64,000 nt of DNA from contig CAVWRJ010000013.1 of assembly GCA_963757335.1 (NCBI GenBank), forward strand, positions 744,001 to 808,000. Reading direction: 5' to 3'. Source of the DNA: DASQPA01 sp963757335 (GTDB taxonomy: Bacteria > Acidobacteriota > Thermoanaerobaculia > Multivoradales > UBA5704). This document shows positions 20,112-28,912 of this stretch, piece by piece. Position 1 is the first letter of the stretch. Each line of letters starts with the position of its first letter. The notes below the pieces were generated by a model. The model made no database searches, was not told where the DNA came from, and saw only the letters and a program-made list of their open reading frames with translations. Made by a program: the position numbers and the translations under genes.

Positions 20112-20708
20112 GCCGGCGGGCGGCCGGGTTCATCCTCGGCGCCGCCCTCCTCCTGCTCGCCCTCGGCCTCGCCTGGTTCTGGTGGAGCGGCCGGGTCCGG
20201 CGGCCGGGGGGGAGCGCCGTGCCGGCCGCGGGGCCGGTGGGCCCGCAGGCGACCTTCGCCGTCGACCTCTACTTCCCGGCCGAGACTGGCCTCCGTGCCG
20301 AGCGGCGCAATCTGGTCGGCTCGGACGCTCCCAAGGACCGGATCCGGAAGATCGTCCAGGCCCTCCTCGCCGGCCCCGCCGGCCCCGCTGGCCCCAGTGG
20401 CCCCGCAGTCCGGTGCCCCCGGTCTCGTCCGCCCGCTGCCCGTCGGGGTGGAGGTCGGCGCGGTCGAGCTGACCGCCGACGGCACCGCCTACCTCGACCT
20501 GCACTGGGCCGATCATGACGAACCTCCCCCCGGCGGCTCGGATGCCGAGATGCAGGAGGTCTACAGCCTGGTCGACTCGATCGCCTTGAACGTCCCCGAG
20601 GCGCAGCGGGTGGTCCTGCTCTGGAACGGTACCCAGCGGGTGACCTTCTCCGGCCATCTGGACACCAGCCGGCCGCTGGTCCCCGACCGCAGCCTCTTTG
20701 CACACTAA
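20108..20708 (+). CDS. GerMN-domain protein, frame broken at a tandem repeat
   Basis: If joined, about 199 aa. The N-terminal part (MSRRAAGFILGAALLLLALG, a membrane anchor, then FAVDLYFPAETGL and RIRKIVQALLAG) is read from 20108. The C-terminal part (LVRPLPVGVEVGAVELTADG, then TAYLDLHWADHDEP and AQRVVLLWNGTQRVTFSGHL) is in the +1 frame and ends at 20708. Together they form a sporulation/germination GerMN fold, a small extracytoplasmic domain often found beside AmiC-type amidases. The change of frame happens at four 9-bp repeats (20372-20407). It overlaps the amidase stop (ATGA) and is followed 10 bases later by murI. Sequencing slippage or a true contingency locus are both possible. Confidence 0.75.
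20372..20407. repeat. 9-bp tandem repeat inside the GerMN gene
   Basis: Four consecutive 9-mers: GGCCCCGCC, GGCCCCGCT, GGCCCCAGT, GGCCCCGCA. They encode Gly-Pro-Ala triplets in the upstream frame. The frame of the gene changes at or just after this tract. Confidence 0.85.
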
Positions 20709-20718
20709 GGATTTGAGG

Positions 20719-21519
20719 ATGGACTCGATCGGAGTGTTCGACTCGGGGGTCGGCGGCCTGACGGTGGTCGCGGCCCTCCGCCGCCGGCTGCCGGCCGAAT
20801 CCATCCTCTACCTGGGCGACACCGCCCGGCTCCCCTACGGCAGCAAGTCGCCCGAGACCGTCACCCGCTACACCCGGCGCAACATCGAGTTCCTCGTCGA
20901 GCGCGGGGTGAAGGCCGTGGTCGTGGCCTGCAACACCGCCTCGGCTCTCGCCCTCGACAACCTTCAGCTCGCGGGCGGCATGCCGCTCTGGGGGGTGATC
21001 GAGCCGGGGGCGCGGCGGGCCGCCGAGGTCAGCCGCGGCCGGGTGGGGGTCATCGCCACCGAGGCGACGGTGCGCTCGGACGCCTATCCGCGGGCGCTCC
21101 GCCGGCTGCGGCCGGACCTCTCTGTGGTGAGCCGCGCCTGCCCTCTCTTCGTCCCCCTGGTCGAGGAGGGTTGGCACGAGGACGACGAGGTCACTACCCG
21201 GATCGCCGAGCGCTATCTGGCCCCCCTCCTCGAAGCCGAGATCGACACCCTGGTCCTCGGTTGCACCCACTACCCGCTGCTCAAATCGGTCCTCGCCCGA
21301 GTCGCCGGCCCCGCCGTCACCCTCGTCGACTCGGCCGAGGCGGTGGCGGAGGTGGTGGCAGAAGGGCTCGCCGCGGCCGGCCTGGCACGCGCCGCGAGCG
21401 CCCCCGGAGGCGCCACGCAGCACCTCTGCGTCACCGATGGCGGCGAGAGCTTCAAGCTCGTGGCCGGGCGCATCCTGGGCGACCCCGACCTGCCCCTCGA
21501 GTGGGTCGAGGTCGTCTAG
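20719..21519 (+). CDS. murI: glutamate racemase
   Basis: 266 aa. It converts L- to D-glutamate for peptidoglycan precursors. Both catalytic cysteines are in their conserved settings, VVACNTASALAL and LVLGCTHYPLL, and the N-terminus IGVFDSGVGGLTV and GDTARLPYGSKS match the family exactly. ATG 20719 is chosen over an in-frame one at 20698 because AAGGA lies seven bases before it and homologues start here. It lies ten bases after the GerMN stop and 36 before rph, in the same transcription unit as the amidase. Confidence 0.95.
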   Translation: MDSIGVFDSGVGGLTVVAALRRRLPAESILYLGDTARLPYGSKSPETVTRYTRRNIEFLVERGVKAVVVACNTASALALDNLQLAGGMPLWGVIEPGARRAAEVSRGRVGVIATEATVRSDAYPRALRRLRPDLSVVSRACPLFVPLVEEGWHEDDEVTTRIAERYLAPLLEAEIDTLVLGCTHYPLLKSVLARVAGPAVTLVDSAEAVAEVVAEGLAAAGLARAASAPGGATQHLCVTDGGESFKLVAGRILGDPDLPLEWVEVV

Positions 21520-21555
21520 TCCTGACCGCCGACCGGGTACGGGTACAATCCCGGT

Positions 21556-22380
21556 ATGGAAACGAACCGTAGCTTAAATCGCCCCCACGGCCGCGCCGTC
21601 GACGCCCTGCGCCCGGTCCGCATCGAGCCCGGTGTCTTGAAGTTTGCCGAAGGGTCGGCGCTGATCGAGTTGGGCGACACCCGGGTGCTGGTCGCCGCCA
21701 GCGTCGAGAACCGGGTGCCCTCCTTCCTCCGCGACTCGGGGAAGGGCTGGGTGACCGCCGAGTACTCGATGCTCCCCCGCGCCACCCACACCCGCTCGGC
21801 GCGCGAGGTCTCCCAGGGCAAGCCCTCCGGCCGGACCTCCGAGATCCAGCGCCTGATCGGCCGCAGCCTGCGGGCCGTCATCGACACGACGGCGATGCCC
21901 GACCGCACCCTGACCCTCGACTGCGACGTCCTCCAGGCCGACGGCGGCACCCGGACCGCGGCGGTGACCGGCGCCTATGTGGCCGCCGCGCTCGCCCTCG
22001 CCCGTCTCCTCTTGACCGGCGACATCACCGTCTGGCCCTTGACCGCCCAGCTCGCCGCGGTCTCCGTCGGCCTCGTGGGCGGCGTCCCCCTCCTGGATCT
22101 CGAATATGTCGAGGATCAGGTGGCGGAGGTCGACATGAACGTCGTCGGCACCGCCGACGGCGCGCTGGTCGAGGTCCAGGGGACGGGGGAGAAGCGGAGC
22201 TTCCGCCGGGACGAGATGGACGCCATGCTCGACCTCGCCTTGAAAGGGATCGGCGAGCTCGCGGCGGTGCAGCGCCAGGTCCTCGCCACGACCCTGGAGG
22301 AGGTCGCCGCGGTCCAGGCGAAAGTCCACCGCCGGCAGGCGCCGGCCAAGTCGGAGAAGGATCTCTGGGGGCGGCCCTAG
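21556..22380 (+). CDS. rph: ribonuclease PH
   Basis: 274 aa. A phosphorolytic 3'-5' exoribonuclease that trims tRNA 3' ends. Family landmarks: RPVRIEPGVLKFAEGSALIE, the active-site segment SGKGWVTAEYSMLPRATHTR, GRSLRAVIDT, LDCDVLQADGGTRTAAVTG and DLEYVEDQVAEVDMNVV. The C-terminus is about 30 residues longer than a typical 240-aa RNase PH. Last gene of the amidase-GerMN-murI-rph cluster. A GC-rich hairpin follows. Confidence 0.95.
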   Translation: METNRSLNRPHGRAVDALRPVRIEPGVLKFAEGSALIELGDTRVLVAASVENRVPSFLRDSGKGWVTAEYSMLPRATHTRSAREVSQGKPSGRTSEIQRLIGRSLRAVIDTTAMPDRTLTLDCDVLQADGGTRTAAVTGAYVAAALALARLLLTGDITVWPLTAQLAAVSVGLVGGVPLLDLEYVEDQVAEVDMNVVGTADGALVEVQGTGEKRSFRRDEMDAMLDLALKGIGELAAVQRQVLATTLEEVAAVQAKVHRRQAPAKSEKDLWGRP

Positions 22381-22402
22381 GGGCCGCGATCTGGGATGGC
22401 GA

Positions 22403-22427
22403 GGCGGGGCGGTGGAGCCGCCCCGCC
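22403..22427. terminator. GC-rich hairpin between convergent rph and DUF1573 genes
   Basis: GGCGGGGCGG/CCGCCCCGCC form a perfect 10-bp stem with a 5-base loop, placed 22 bases after the rph stop and 18 bases from the end of the opposite gene. No T-run is present, so termination is likely but not certain. Confidence 0.5.
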
Positions 22428-22444
22428 CCGCGGCTGCGCTCTAT

Positions 22445-23473
22445 CTAGAGGATGACGCCCTTGATCTCGACCTCGATCATCGGGGTCTTCGGGCTGTCCG
22501 TGTGAACGGTGATCTTGCCGCTGAACGGCCCCTTGGCCATCTCCGGCTTCAAGGTGATGCGGACCTGGTACTCCCGGCCGGCGGTCACCGGCTCGAGCTT
22601 CGCGTCGAGCCCCTTGACGTTGTTGTCGATGCTGGTGACGTTGATCGACTCGGTGGCGAAGTTGCGCACGAGGAGCGCCTTCTTCAAGGGCTCCTTGAGC
22701 TCGATCTGACCGAAGTCGGCGACCGGCGGCGTCACCGCGACGACCGGGCGCACGAAGCCGGAGACGGGGATCTGCACGATCTTCTGCTTCGGGTGGTTGG
22801 TGTGGACGGTCACGTAATTGGCGAGCGGGCCGACCGGCGCGTTGTTCGCCAGGAGCGTCTCCACCCGCCACTGCTTGCCCTTGATGTCCGGCAGCCGCTC
22901 CTTCTCCGTGGCCTCGCGGAAGGAGACCTTCAGGGCGGGCAGCTGCGAGTCGACGGAGAGGATGTCGAACGGGGTGCCGTCCGAGGACCAGAGGAGCTGG
23001 GCGATGTCGCCTTCCGCCGGCTCGCCCTGGACGACGATGTAGCGGGCATACCCCGGCTTGACGGAGATGTAGGGCTCGACCTTCGCCTTGATCGTCAGCT
23101 GGATCTGCGGGCTGTCGGCGTCGTTGGTGTAGGCCGTCACCCCCTTGGCGATGGGTCCGTTGAAGGTCGAGGTGTCGACCACCGTGTGTACGACGCCGCT
23201 TTTCCCCGGGGCGATCGTCTTGTCGAAGCTCACGACCGTGCAGCCGCAGGCCGGCTGGACCTTGGTGATCTCGAGCGGCGCGGTGCCATCGTTCTTGATG
23301 ACGAAATCGTGATTGACGGTGTCACCCTTGGCGACCGAACCGACGTCCGCCACCGGCTCGACGGCGACGGCCTTCGGCTTGTTGACGACCGCGGCGCCCT
23401 GGGCGAAGAGGGTGGTGGCCAGGGCCAGCAGGGCACAAAGTGTCAAAATGGCAGTCGTGACTTGGCGTTTCAT
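22445..23473 (-). CDS. secreted DUF1573 protein
   Basis: 342 aa. A signal peptide (MKRQVTTAILTLCALLALAT, cleavage after LFAQ) is followed by DUF1573 Ig-like repeats. The signature QPACGCTVVSFDKTIAPGKSG is in the first repeat (about residues 75-95), and two further repeats contain VQIPVSGFVRPVVAV and FSGKITVHTDSP. These proteins are periplasmic or surface beta-sandwiches of unknown role, common in Bacteroidetes and Acidobacteriota. Single gene, transcribed away from mpl; the two starts are 66 bases apart and must share a divergent promoter region. Confidence 0.88.
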   Translation of the reverse strand: MKRQVTTAILTLCALLALATTLFAQGAAVVNKPKAVAVEPVADVGSVAKGDTVNHDFVIKNDGTAPLEITKVQPACGCTVVSFDKTIAPGKSGVVHTVVDTSTFNGPIAKGVTAYTNDADSPQIQLTIKAKVEPYISVKPGYARYIVVQGEPAEGDIAQLLWSSDGTPFDILSVDSQLPALKVSFREATEKERLPDIKGKQWRVETLLANNAPVGPLANYVTVHTNHPKQKIVQIPVSGFVRPVVAVTPPVADFGQIELKEPLKKALLVRNFATESINVTSIDNNVKGLDAKLEPVTAGREYQVRITLKPEMAKGPFSGKITVHTDSPKTPMIEVEIKGVIL

Positions 23474-23539
23474 TACGGCTCGACTCCTTTGGATCAGACA
23501 GCGGGTAAATGCAAGGTAATGCTACACTCTGCGGCCCTG

Positions 23540-25057
23540 ATGACCAAGCCAGCCACGCCACTGGAGATCTACTGCATGGCCGTCGGGGGTACGGGGATGG
23601 CTCCGCTCGCCTGCCTGCTGCAAGAGCAGGGCCACAGAGTGCGGGGGACGGACGGACCGCTCTACCCGCCGATGAGCACGCTGCTCGAACGGGCCGGAAT
23701 CCAGCCGCTCGTGGGCTACGACGCCGCCCATCTGACACCGGCGCCGGATCTGGTCGTCATCGGCAACGCCATCCGCCGCGACAACCCGGAGGCCCTGGAG
23801 GCGGAGCGCCGCGGCCTGCCGATCGTCTCGATGCCCCAGGCCCTCTCCCGCTTCTTCCTCGCCGAGCGCCGCCCCCTGGTGGTGGCGGGGACCCACGGCA
23901 AGACGACCACCAGCGCCATGGCGGCCTGGGTCTGGAGCGCCTGCGGCGAGGACCCCGGCTACCTCATCGGCGGCGTCCCCTGCGACCTGCCGGCGAGCTT
24001 CCATGGCGGGCGCGGCGGAGCCGGCGGGCGTTTCATCGTCGAGGGGGACGAGTACAACGCCGCCTATTTCGACCGCGGCCCCAAGTTCCTCCACTACCGG
24101 CCCGAGACCCTCCTCCTGACCAGCGTCGAGTACGACCACGCCGACCTCTACCCCAGCCCGGAGGCGTTCCGCGCCGCCTATGCCCAGCTCCTGGACCTGC
24201 TCCCGGCGGACGGCTATCTCGCCGCCTGCGGCGACACCCCCGAGGTGCGGGAGCTCGCCCGGCGGGCCCGCTGCCCGGTGCTCTTCTACGGCCTCGACCC
24301 GGGCAACGACCTCCACCCCCTGGGGGGGCTGGCGGGAATCGAGGCCCGCCCCGAGGCCAGCCGCTTCCGGGTGGCCGATCCGGAGGCCGGGGAGGTCGAG
24401 ATCACCCTGCCGCTCGCCGGCGAGCACAACGTGGCGAACGCCCTGGCGGTCTGGGCGGCGGCCCGGCGCGACGGCCTCCCCGCCGCGGCGGTGGTCGATG
24501 CTCTCGCCCGCTTCCACGGCGTCAAGCGCCGGCTGGAGGAGCTGGGGACGGCGCGCGGGGTGACGGTCGTCGACGACTTCGCCCACCACCCGACCGCCGT
24601 CGACAAGACCCTCGGGGCGCTGCGGCAACGCTACCCCGGGCGCCGCCTCGTCGTCCTCTTCGAGCCGCGCAGCCTGACCGCCGGCCGGGCCCTCTTCCAC
24701 GACCCCTACCGCGCCGCCTTCGGCCAGGCCGACCGGGTGCTCTTCGCCCCCACCTTCCATTTCGGCCGTCTGAGCGCCGACGAGCGGCTCGACTTCGGCG
24801 CCCTGGCCGCCGAGGTCACCCGCGCGGGGGTCCCGGCGACCCTCTGTGCCGACACCGCCGAGGTCCTCGGCCGGACCCTCGACGAAGCGCAGGAGGGGGA
24901 CGTCGTCGCGACCATGTCCTCCGGCTCCTTCGACGGCATGCCCCACCGGGTTTTAGAAGCCCTGCGCCAGCGCCGCCCCGAGACCCCCGGCCCCTCAGGA
25001 GGGAACGCGCAGGCGGTCCTCCAGGACCCGCTCGCCCCCGAACACCGGGCACCGTAA
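23540..25057 (+). CDS. mpl: UDP-N-acetylmuramate:L-Ala-gamma-D-Glu-meso-DAP ligase
   Basis: 505 aa. Mpl reattaches recycled murein tripeptide to UDP-MurNAc in the cytoplasm, so the cell recycles its wall. The Mur-ligase order is clear: N-terminal UDP-binding IYCMAVGGTGMAPLACLLQ, ATP loop VVAGTHGKTTTSAM, FIVEGDEYNAAYFDRGPKF (typical of Mpl rather than MurC), and the C-terminal VVDDFAHHPTAVDKTL and VLFEPRSLTAGR. ATG 23540 gives the normal N-terminus; another in-frame ATG lies at 23519. The last 63 bases overlap the convergent formimidoyltransferase gene. Frame intact. Confidence 0.93.
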   Translation: MTKPATPLEIYCMAVGGTGMAPLACLLQEQGHRVRGTDGPLYPPMSTLLERAGIQPLVGYDAAHLTPAPDLVVIGNAIRRDNPEALEAERRGLPIVSMPQALSRFFLAERRPLVVAGTHGKTTTSAMAAWVWSACGEDPGYLIGGVPCDLPASFHGGRGGAGGRFIVEGDEYNAAYFDRGPKFLHYRPETLLLTSVEYDHADLYPSPEAFRAAYAQLLDLLPADGYLAACGDTPEVRELARRARCPVLFYGLDPGNDLHPLGGLAGIEARPEASRFRVADPEAGEVEITLPLAGEHNVANALAVWAAARRDGLPAAAVVDALARFHGVKRRLEELGTARGVTVVDDFAHHPTAVDKTLGALRQRYPGRRLVVLFEPRSLTAGRALFHDPYRAAFGQADRVLFAPTFHFGRLSADERLDFGALAAEVTRAGVPATLCADTAEVLGRTLDEAQEGDVVATMSSGSFDGMPHRVLEALRQRRPETPGPSGGNAQAVLQDPLAPEHRAP

Positions 25058-25894
25058 CGCCTCGCGGAGCGCTCCCCAGATCGCCGCCTCCGGTATCAGG
25101 CCGATCACCTCGGTCTCCAGCACCCGGGTGCCCTCGGCCTCGGCCTCCTGCCGCACCCGGTCGAGGGCGGCGAAGAGCGACGTTTGCCGGAAGTCGACGA
25201 GGTTCATGCTCACCTGGGCGCGGTCGCGGCTCGCCAGGTAGACCCCCATGGCGCGGACCGCCGGCAGGCCGCCGCCCGACTCGCGGACCCGGCGGGCGAT
25301 GGCGCGGGCCACCGCCACCTCCGCGGTCTCCAGCACCACATTGAAGGCGAGGAGGAAGAAGCGGGCGCCGACGACCGTCACCCCTGCCGTGGGGTGGACC
25401 CGGGCCGGCCCGTAGTCCGGCGCCCAGGCGGGGTCGCCCAGACGGGCCGCGAAGCCCTCGAAGCCGCCGCGCCGGAGGTCGGCCAGGCGGCGGCGGCCGG
25501 GCACCCGCGCCGCCTGCTCGTAGAGGTAGACCGCGAGGCCGAAGCGCTCCGCCAGGGCCGCCCCCAGCCGCTCGGCCGCCGCCACCGCCACCGCCATCGG
25601 GGTCCCTTCGAGCGGTACGAAGGGGGTGACGTCGACCGCCCCCACTCGCGGGTGGACCCCCTGGTGCCGGGTGAGGTCGATCTCCTCCAGGGCCGCCGCG
25701 TAGAGGGCGAGGAGGCTCTCGTGCAGGGCCTCCGGCTCGCCAGCCAGGGTCAGGACCGAGCGGTTGTGGTCGGGGTCGGAGGAGGCGTCGAGCAGCCGGA
25801 CGCCGGGCGCCGACGAGGCGGCGGCGAGCAGCCTCGCCACCACCTCCGGTCGCCGGCCCTCGCTGACGTTGGGGACGCACGTGAGCTGCGGCAC
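24995..25894 (-). CDS. ftcD: glutamate formimidoyltransferase
   Basis: 299 aa. It moves the formimino group between glutamate and tetrahydrofolate in histidine breakdown. The GTG at 25894 gives MPQLTCVPNVSEGRRPEVVA, the usual family start; the frame is open 26 residues further but without homology. Other marks are DSDPDHNRSVLTL-like SSDPDHNRSVLTLAG, HQGVHPRVGAVDVTPFVPL and VGARFFLLAFNVVLET. It lacks the cyclodeaminase half found in the vertebrate bifunctional enzyme. There is no hut operon nearby. Its 3' end overlaps mpl on the other strand. Confidence 0.9.
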   Translation of the reverse strand: MPQLTCVPNVSEGRRPEVVARLLAAASSAPGVRLLDASSDPDHNRSVLTLAGEPEALHESLLALYAAALEEIDLTRHQGVHPRVGAVDVTPFVPLEGTPMAVAVAAAERLGAALAERFGLAVYLYEQAARVPGRRRLADLRRGGFEGFAARLGDPAWAPDYGPARVHPTAGVTVVGARFFLLAFNVVLETAEVAVARAIARRVRESGGGLPAVRAMGVYLASRDRAQVSMNLVDFRQTSLFAALDRVRQEAEAEGTRVLETEVIGLIPEAAIWGALREALRCPVFGGERVLEDRLRVPS

Positions 25895-25922
25895 AGGGTC
25901 CAAAGTATAGCAATGCCGCGGG

Positions 25923-25951
25923 TTGTGCGCCCCTGGGGAGTTTGTTAGGAT
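25923..25951 (+). promoter_or_regulatory. candidate sigma-70 promoter for the TPR gene
   Basis: TTGTGC (25923-25928) and TAGGAT (25946-25951) are separated by exactly 17 bases, about 60 bases before the TPR gene start. Both boxes match the consensus at four of six positions or better. Single-site evidence only. Confidence 0.35.
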
Positions 25952-26013
25952 AGCGGCAGCTTTCATGCCCAACCGTAGATTTCCGGGTGCTGAACACCTG
26001 ACCCCTACTACCG

Positions 26014-28230
26014 ATGAATTATTCCGGTAATCCCTCGCTCTCTGCCGACGCGCAGCAACGGATCCTCGGCACCTTCAACCAGACGCTCGACCTCGCCGAG
26101 CAGGGCAATCGGCAGGAAGCGCTCCTGGGGTGCGACTTCGTCCTGCGCATGGACCCTCAGTTCGAGCCGGCCCGGCGCCTGCTCGACCGCCTCAAGGCCG
26201 CCAGCGGCGCCGTGCGCGTCGACGACCTCAAGGGTTCCTCGGAGCTCCCCGGGTCTCCCGGGCCCCTGGATGCCGACCTCGTGAGCCTCGACTCGTTCGG
26301 CTCCTTCGAGGCTCTGGGCTCTCTCGACTCGCTGGACTCCTTGGACGAGCTGCCGAGCCTGGAGGACGACCTGCCGGCCAGCTTCTCCGGCAACGGGGGA
26401 GATCCCGGGCTCGTGGGGGGCCGGCTCTCGGAACTCTTCGCCGCCCGCCGCTTCCAGGACTTCCTCACTCTCGCCCAGGCCAACCAGGGGGTGGTGACCG
26501 GCGACCCCGAGCTGCGCAAGCTGGCGGAGACCGCCCAGGAGCGGCTGGAGGCCGAGCCCTACGTCGGCCGCTTCCTCACCAAAGCGCGGGAGGCCCTCGA
26601 GGCCGGGAAGCCCGAGGACATCGGGCGGCTGCTCGACAAGGCGCGCTCCCTGGATCCGACCCACCCCGGCATCGCCGAGATCGAGCGGCTCGTCCCCGCC
26701 GTCGGCAACCCCAGCAAGCCCGCGGCGACGGAGCTGCCCGCGGCCCTGCGGCCGAACTCGACGCCGCCCCCCGACCTCTTCGGCGGTGGCAGCGGCGACT
26801 CGGAGAGCGAGCGGCGGATCGCCCAGCTCCTGGCCGAGGGGCAGTCGGCCTACGAAGCCGGCGACCCCCAGGCGGCGATCGACGCCTGGTCCCGGATCTT
26901 CCTCATCGACATCGACCACCAGGAGGCGGCGCGCCGCATCGAGCAGGCGCGCAAGCTCAAAGCCGAGAACGAGCGCCAGGTGGAGGAGATCTTCCACGAC
27001 GGCCTCAACAGCCTGGAGACCGGCAACCTCCCCGCGGCACGCCGGGCCTTCGAGCAGGTCCTGGCCCTTCAGCCGAGCTACTTGGCGGCGCGCGAGTACC
27101 TCCAGCAGATCGACGACGGCGTGACCCCGGTCCTCGCCCCGCGCCCCGCCGGCCGCGAGGCCTCGATGAGCCCGGGCGGAGGCGGTCCGGTGCCGGAGCC
27201 CGGCGCCGTCCTCTCCCTGCCGGACCTGTCGGAAAGTCCCAGAGATCTCAAGGAGGAGATCCTCGTGCCGCCCGAGCCCGGCGAGTCGGCGGCCCGGAGC
27301 GAGCGCCGGGAGCCCCGTCGGGCGGCGGTCCGTCAGGGCCGCGCCGGCAAGCGTTTCCTCTATATTGGCGGCGCCGTATTGGCGATCGTTCTCCTCGCCG
27401 GAGGGTTCCTCTACCTCAAGCGGGACAGCTTCTTTCCCAATCTGCCGAACGACCACCTGACGGCCCCGGCGCCCACCCCGGCACCGACGGCGAACCTGGT
27501 CACCCGGGCCGTAACCCTCCACAACCAGGGCAAGACGGCCAACGCCCTCGTCCTGCTGAAAAGGGTGCCGGCGGGAGACCCCAACTACGCGGAGGCTCAG
27601 AAGCTCCTCGCCCAGTGGGAGGCGGGAGGGACCGCCGCGAGCGGTACCGAGCCGGCGATATCAGCGACATCGGGGACATCGGGGACATCGGGCAGCCCCC
27701 TCACTCCCGGCACTCCCGGCACTCCCGGGGTATCCGGGGCGCCGATCTCGACCGAGGCCGCGGCCCACCGCCAGGAGCTGATCGAGTCCGGCCGCAAGGC
27801 CTTCGCCCAGGCCGACTACCTCCACGCCGCCGACTTCTACGACCAGGCGGCCGCCCTGGCCAGGCTCGACGGTCCCGACGCCGACCAGCTCGCCCAGGCC
27901 AAGAGGAAGCTTCAGCCCTTAGCGGAGCAGGTCAAGCTCTTCAAGCAGCACGACTGGGAGTACATCCTGCCGGCCCTCTGGAAGATGCGGGAGACCAATC
28001 CAGACGACCACAACGTCAGCCGCCTGATCGTCGATTCCTACTACAATCTGGGCATCCGCGACCTGCAGCGGGCCGATCCGACCCATGCGGCCAGCCAGTT
28101 CGCGGAAGCCCTGAAGCTCGAGCCGGGAGATGCCACCTTGCGCCGCCACTACCTCTTCGCCCAGACCTACCAGGAGCGGCCGCAGGACCTGCTCTTCCGG
28201 ATCTACGTAAAGTACCTGCCGTACCGCTGA
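26014..28230 (+). CDS. TPR-repeat protein with one membrane helix
   Basis: 738 aa. A cytoplasmic N-terminal part with TPR-like helices (NQTLDLAEQGNRQEALLGCD, then YEAGDPQAAIDAWSRIF and LETGNLPAARRAFEQVLALQ) is followed by one transmembrane segment (RFLYIGGAVLAIVLLAGGFL, about residue 450) and a C-terminal TPR region (AQADYLHAADFYDQAAAL and HAASQFAEALKLEPGD). Low-complexity linkers are conspicuous: LDSLDSLDEL near residue 105 and, at 27666-27728, three 9-bp GACATCGGG units followed by three CACTCCCGG units. Function unknown; it is probably a scaffold. Its stop overlaps the RDD gene start by one base, so the two are translated together. Confidence 0.82.
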   Translation: MNYSGNPSLSADAQQRILGTFNQTLDLAEQGNRQEALLGCDFVLRMDPQFEPARRLLDRLKAASGAVRVDDLKGSSELPGSPGPLDADLVSLDSFGSFEALGSLDSLDSLDELPSLEDDLPASFSGNGGDPGLVGGRLSELFAARRFQDFLTLAQANQGVVTGDPELRKLAETAQERLEAEPYVGRFLTKAREALEAGKPEDIGRLLDKARSLDPTHPGIAEIERLVPAVGNPSKPAATELPAALRPNSTPPPDLFGGGSGDSESERRIAQLLAEGQSAYEAGDPQAAIDAWSRIFLIDIDHQEAARRIEQARKLKAENERQVEEIFHDGLNSLETGNLPAARRAFEQVLALQPSYLAAREYLQQIDDGVTPVLAPRPAGREASMSPGGGGPVPEPGAVLSLPDLSESPRDLKEEILVPPEPGESAARSERREPRRAAVRQGRAGKRFLYIGGAVLAIVLLAGGFLYLKRDSFFPNLPNDHLTAPAPTPAPTANLVTRAVTLHNQGKTANALVLLKRVPAGDPNYAEAQKLLAQWEAGGTAASGTEPAISATSGTSGTSGSPLTPGTPGTPGVSGAPISTEAAAHRQELIESGRKAFAQADYLHAADFYDQAAALARLDGPDADQLAQAKRKLQPLAEQVKLFKQHDWEYILPALWKMRETNPDDHNVSRLIVDSYYNLGIRDLQRADPTHAASQFAEALKLEPGDATLRRHYLFAQTYQERPQDLLFRIYVKYLPYR
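27666..27728. repeat. two adjacent 9-bp tandem repeats inside the TPR gene
   Basis: GACATCGGG x3 (27666-27692) and CACTCCCGG x3 (27702-27728) are separated by nine bases. They encode Thr-Ser-Gly and Thr-Pro-Gly triplets in a linker between the membrane helix and the last TPR region. The frame is preserved here. Confidence 0.85.
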
Positions 28231-28895
28231 TGCGACGCCGGAACCCCGAGGGAGAGGACCAGGAACCCAGCCTCTTCGACCTGCCGCTCGATCTGCCGGA
28301 CCACGACCGGCTGGACCCCGAGGAGGCGCGCGAGGAAGACGAGGCGATCGCCGCGGCACCGCTCCGGCCCCGGCCCGTGCGCGAGGAACGCGCCCCCGAC
28401 CGGCCCACGCCGCTGGCGGCACCGCCGCCGCGCCGGCCTGCCCCTGTCCCCACTCCGGCCGTCCCAGCGGCTGCCGAGAGGGTGGAGGCTGCCGGAGCCA
28501 CCGGCCGGCCGGGCCTCGGCAGCCGGTTCGCCGCCGGCCTGGCCGACCTCCTCGTGCACGCCGCCATCGCCGCCCTGGCCCTGGCCGGCGCCCGGCTCCT
28601 GGGTGCGAGCCCCACCCTCGCCGAGTGGCCCCCCATGGTCATCTTCCTCCTCGCCTTCTCCTTCCTCTACACCATCCTGCCGCTCGCCTTCTGGGGACAG
28701 ACCCTGGGGATGACCTGGGCCGGCCTCCTCTCGCGCAATCGCGACGGCGAGCCCCTGACCTTCGATCAGACCGCCCGCCGCTGGCTCGGCGGCCTCCTGA
28801 CCGCCGCCACCCTCGGCCTGCCGCTCCTCCTGGCCGGCAAGGGGCGGACTTTGACCGATCTGCTGAGCGGTTCCAATACCTTCCGCGCTGCCTAG
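28230..28895 (+). CDS. RDD family membrane protein
   Basis: 221 aa. The first 90 residues are acidic and proline-rich and probably cytoplasmic. From GLGSRFAAGLADLLVHAAIA the RDD domain begins, with the R-x-x-A-x-x-x-D signature, three to four membrane helices and the conserved FWGQTLGMTWAGLLSRNRDG loop. RDD proteins are of mixed or unknown function; some act in Na+/H+ exchange. The ATG overlaps the TPR gene stop by one base, marking a two-gene operon that converges on the atp operon tail. Confidence 0.82.
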   Translation: MRRRNPEGEDQEPSLFDLPLDLPDHDRLDPEEAREEDEAIAAAPLRPRPVREERAPDRPTPLAAPPPRRPAPVPTPAVPAAAERVEAAGATGRPGLGSRFAAGLADLLVHAAIAALALAGARLLGASPTLAEWPPMVIFLLAFSFLYTILPLAFWGQTLGMTWAGLLSRNRDGEPLTFDQTARRWLGGLLTAATLGLPLLLAGKGRTLTDLLSGSNTFRAA

Positions 28896-28912
28896 AGATT
28901 CCTTCCGCGGAG

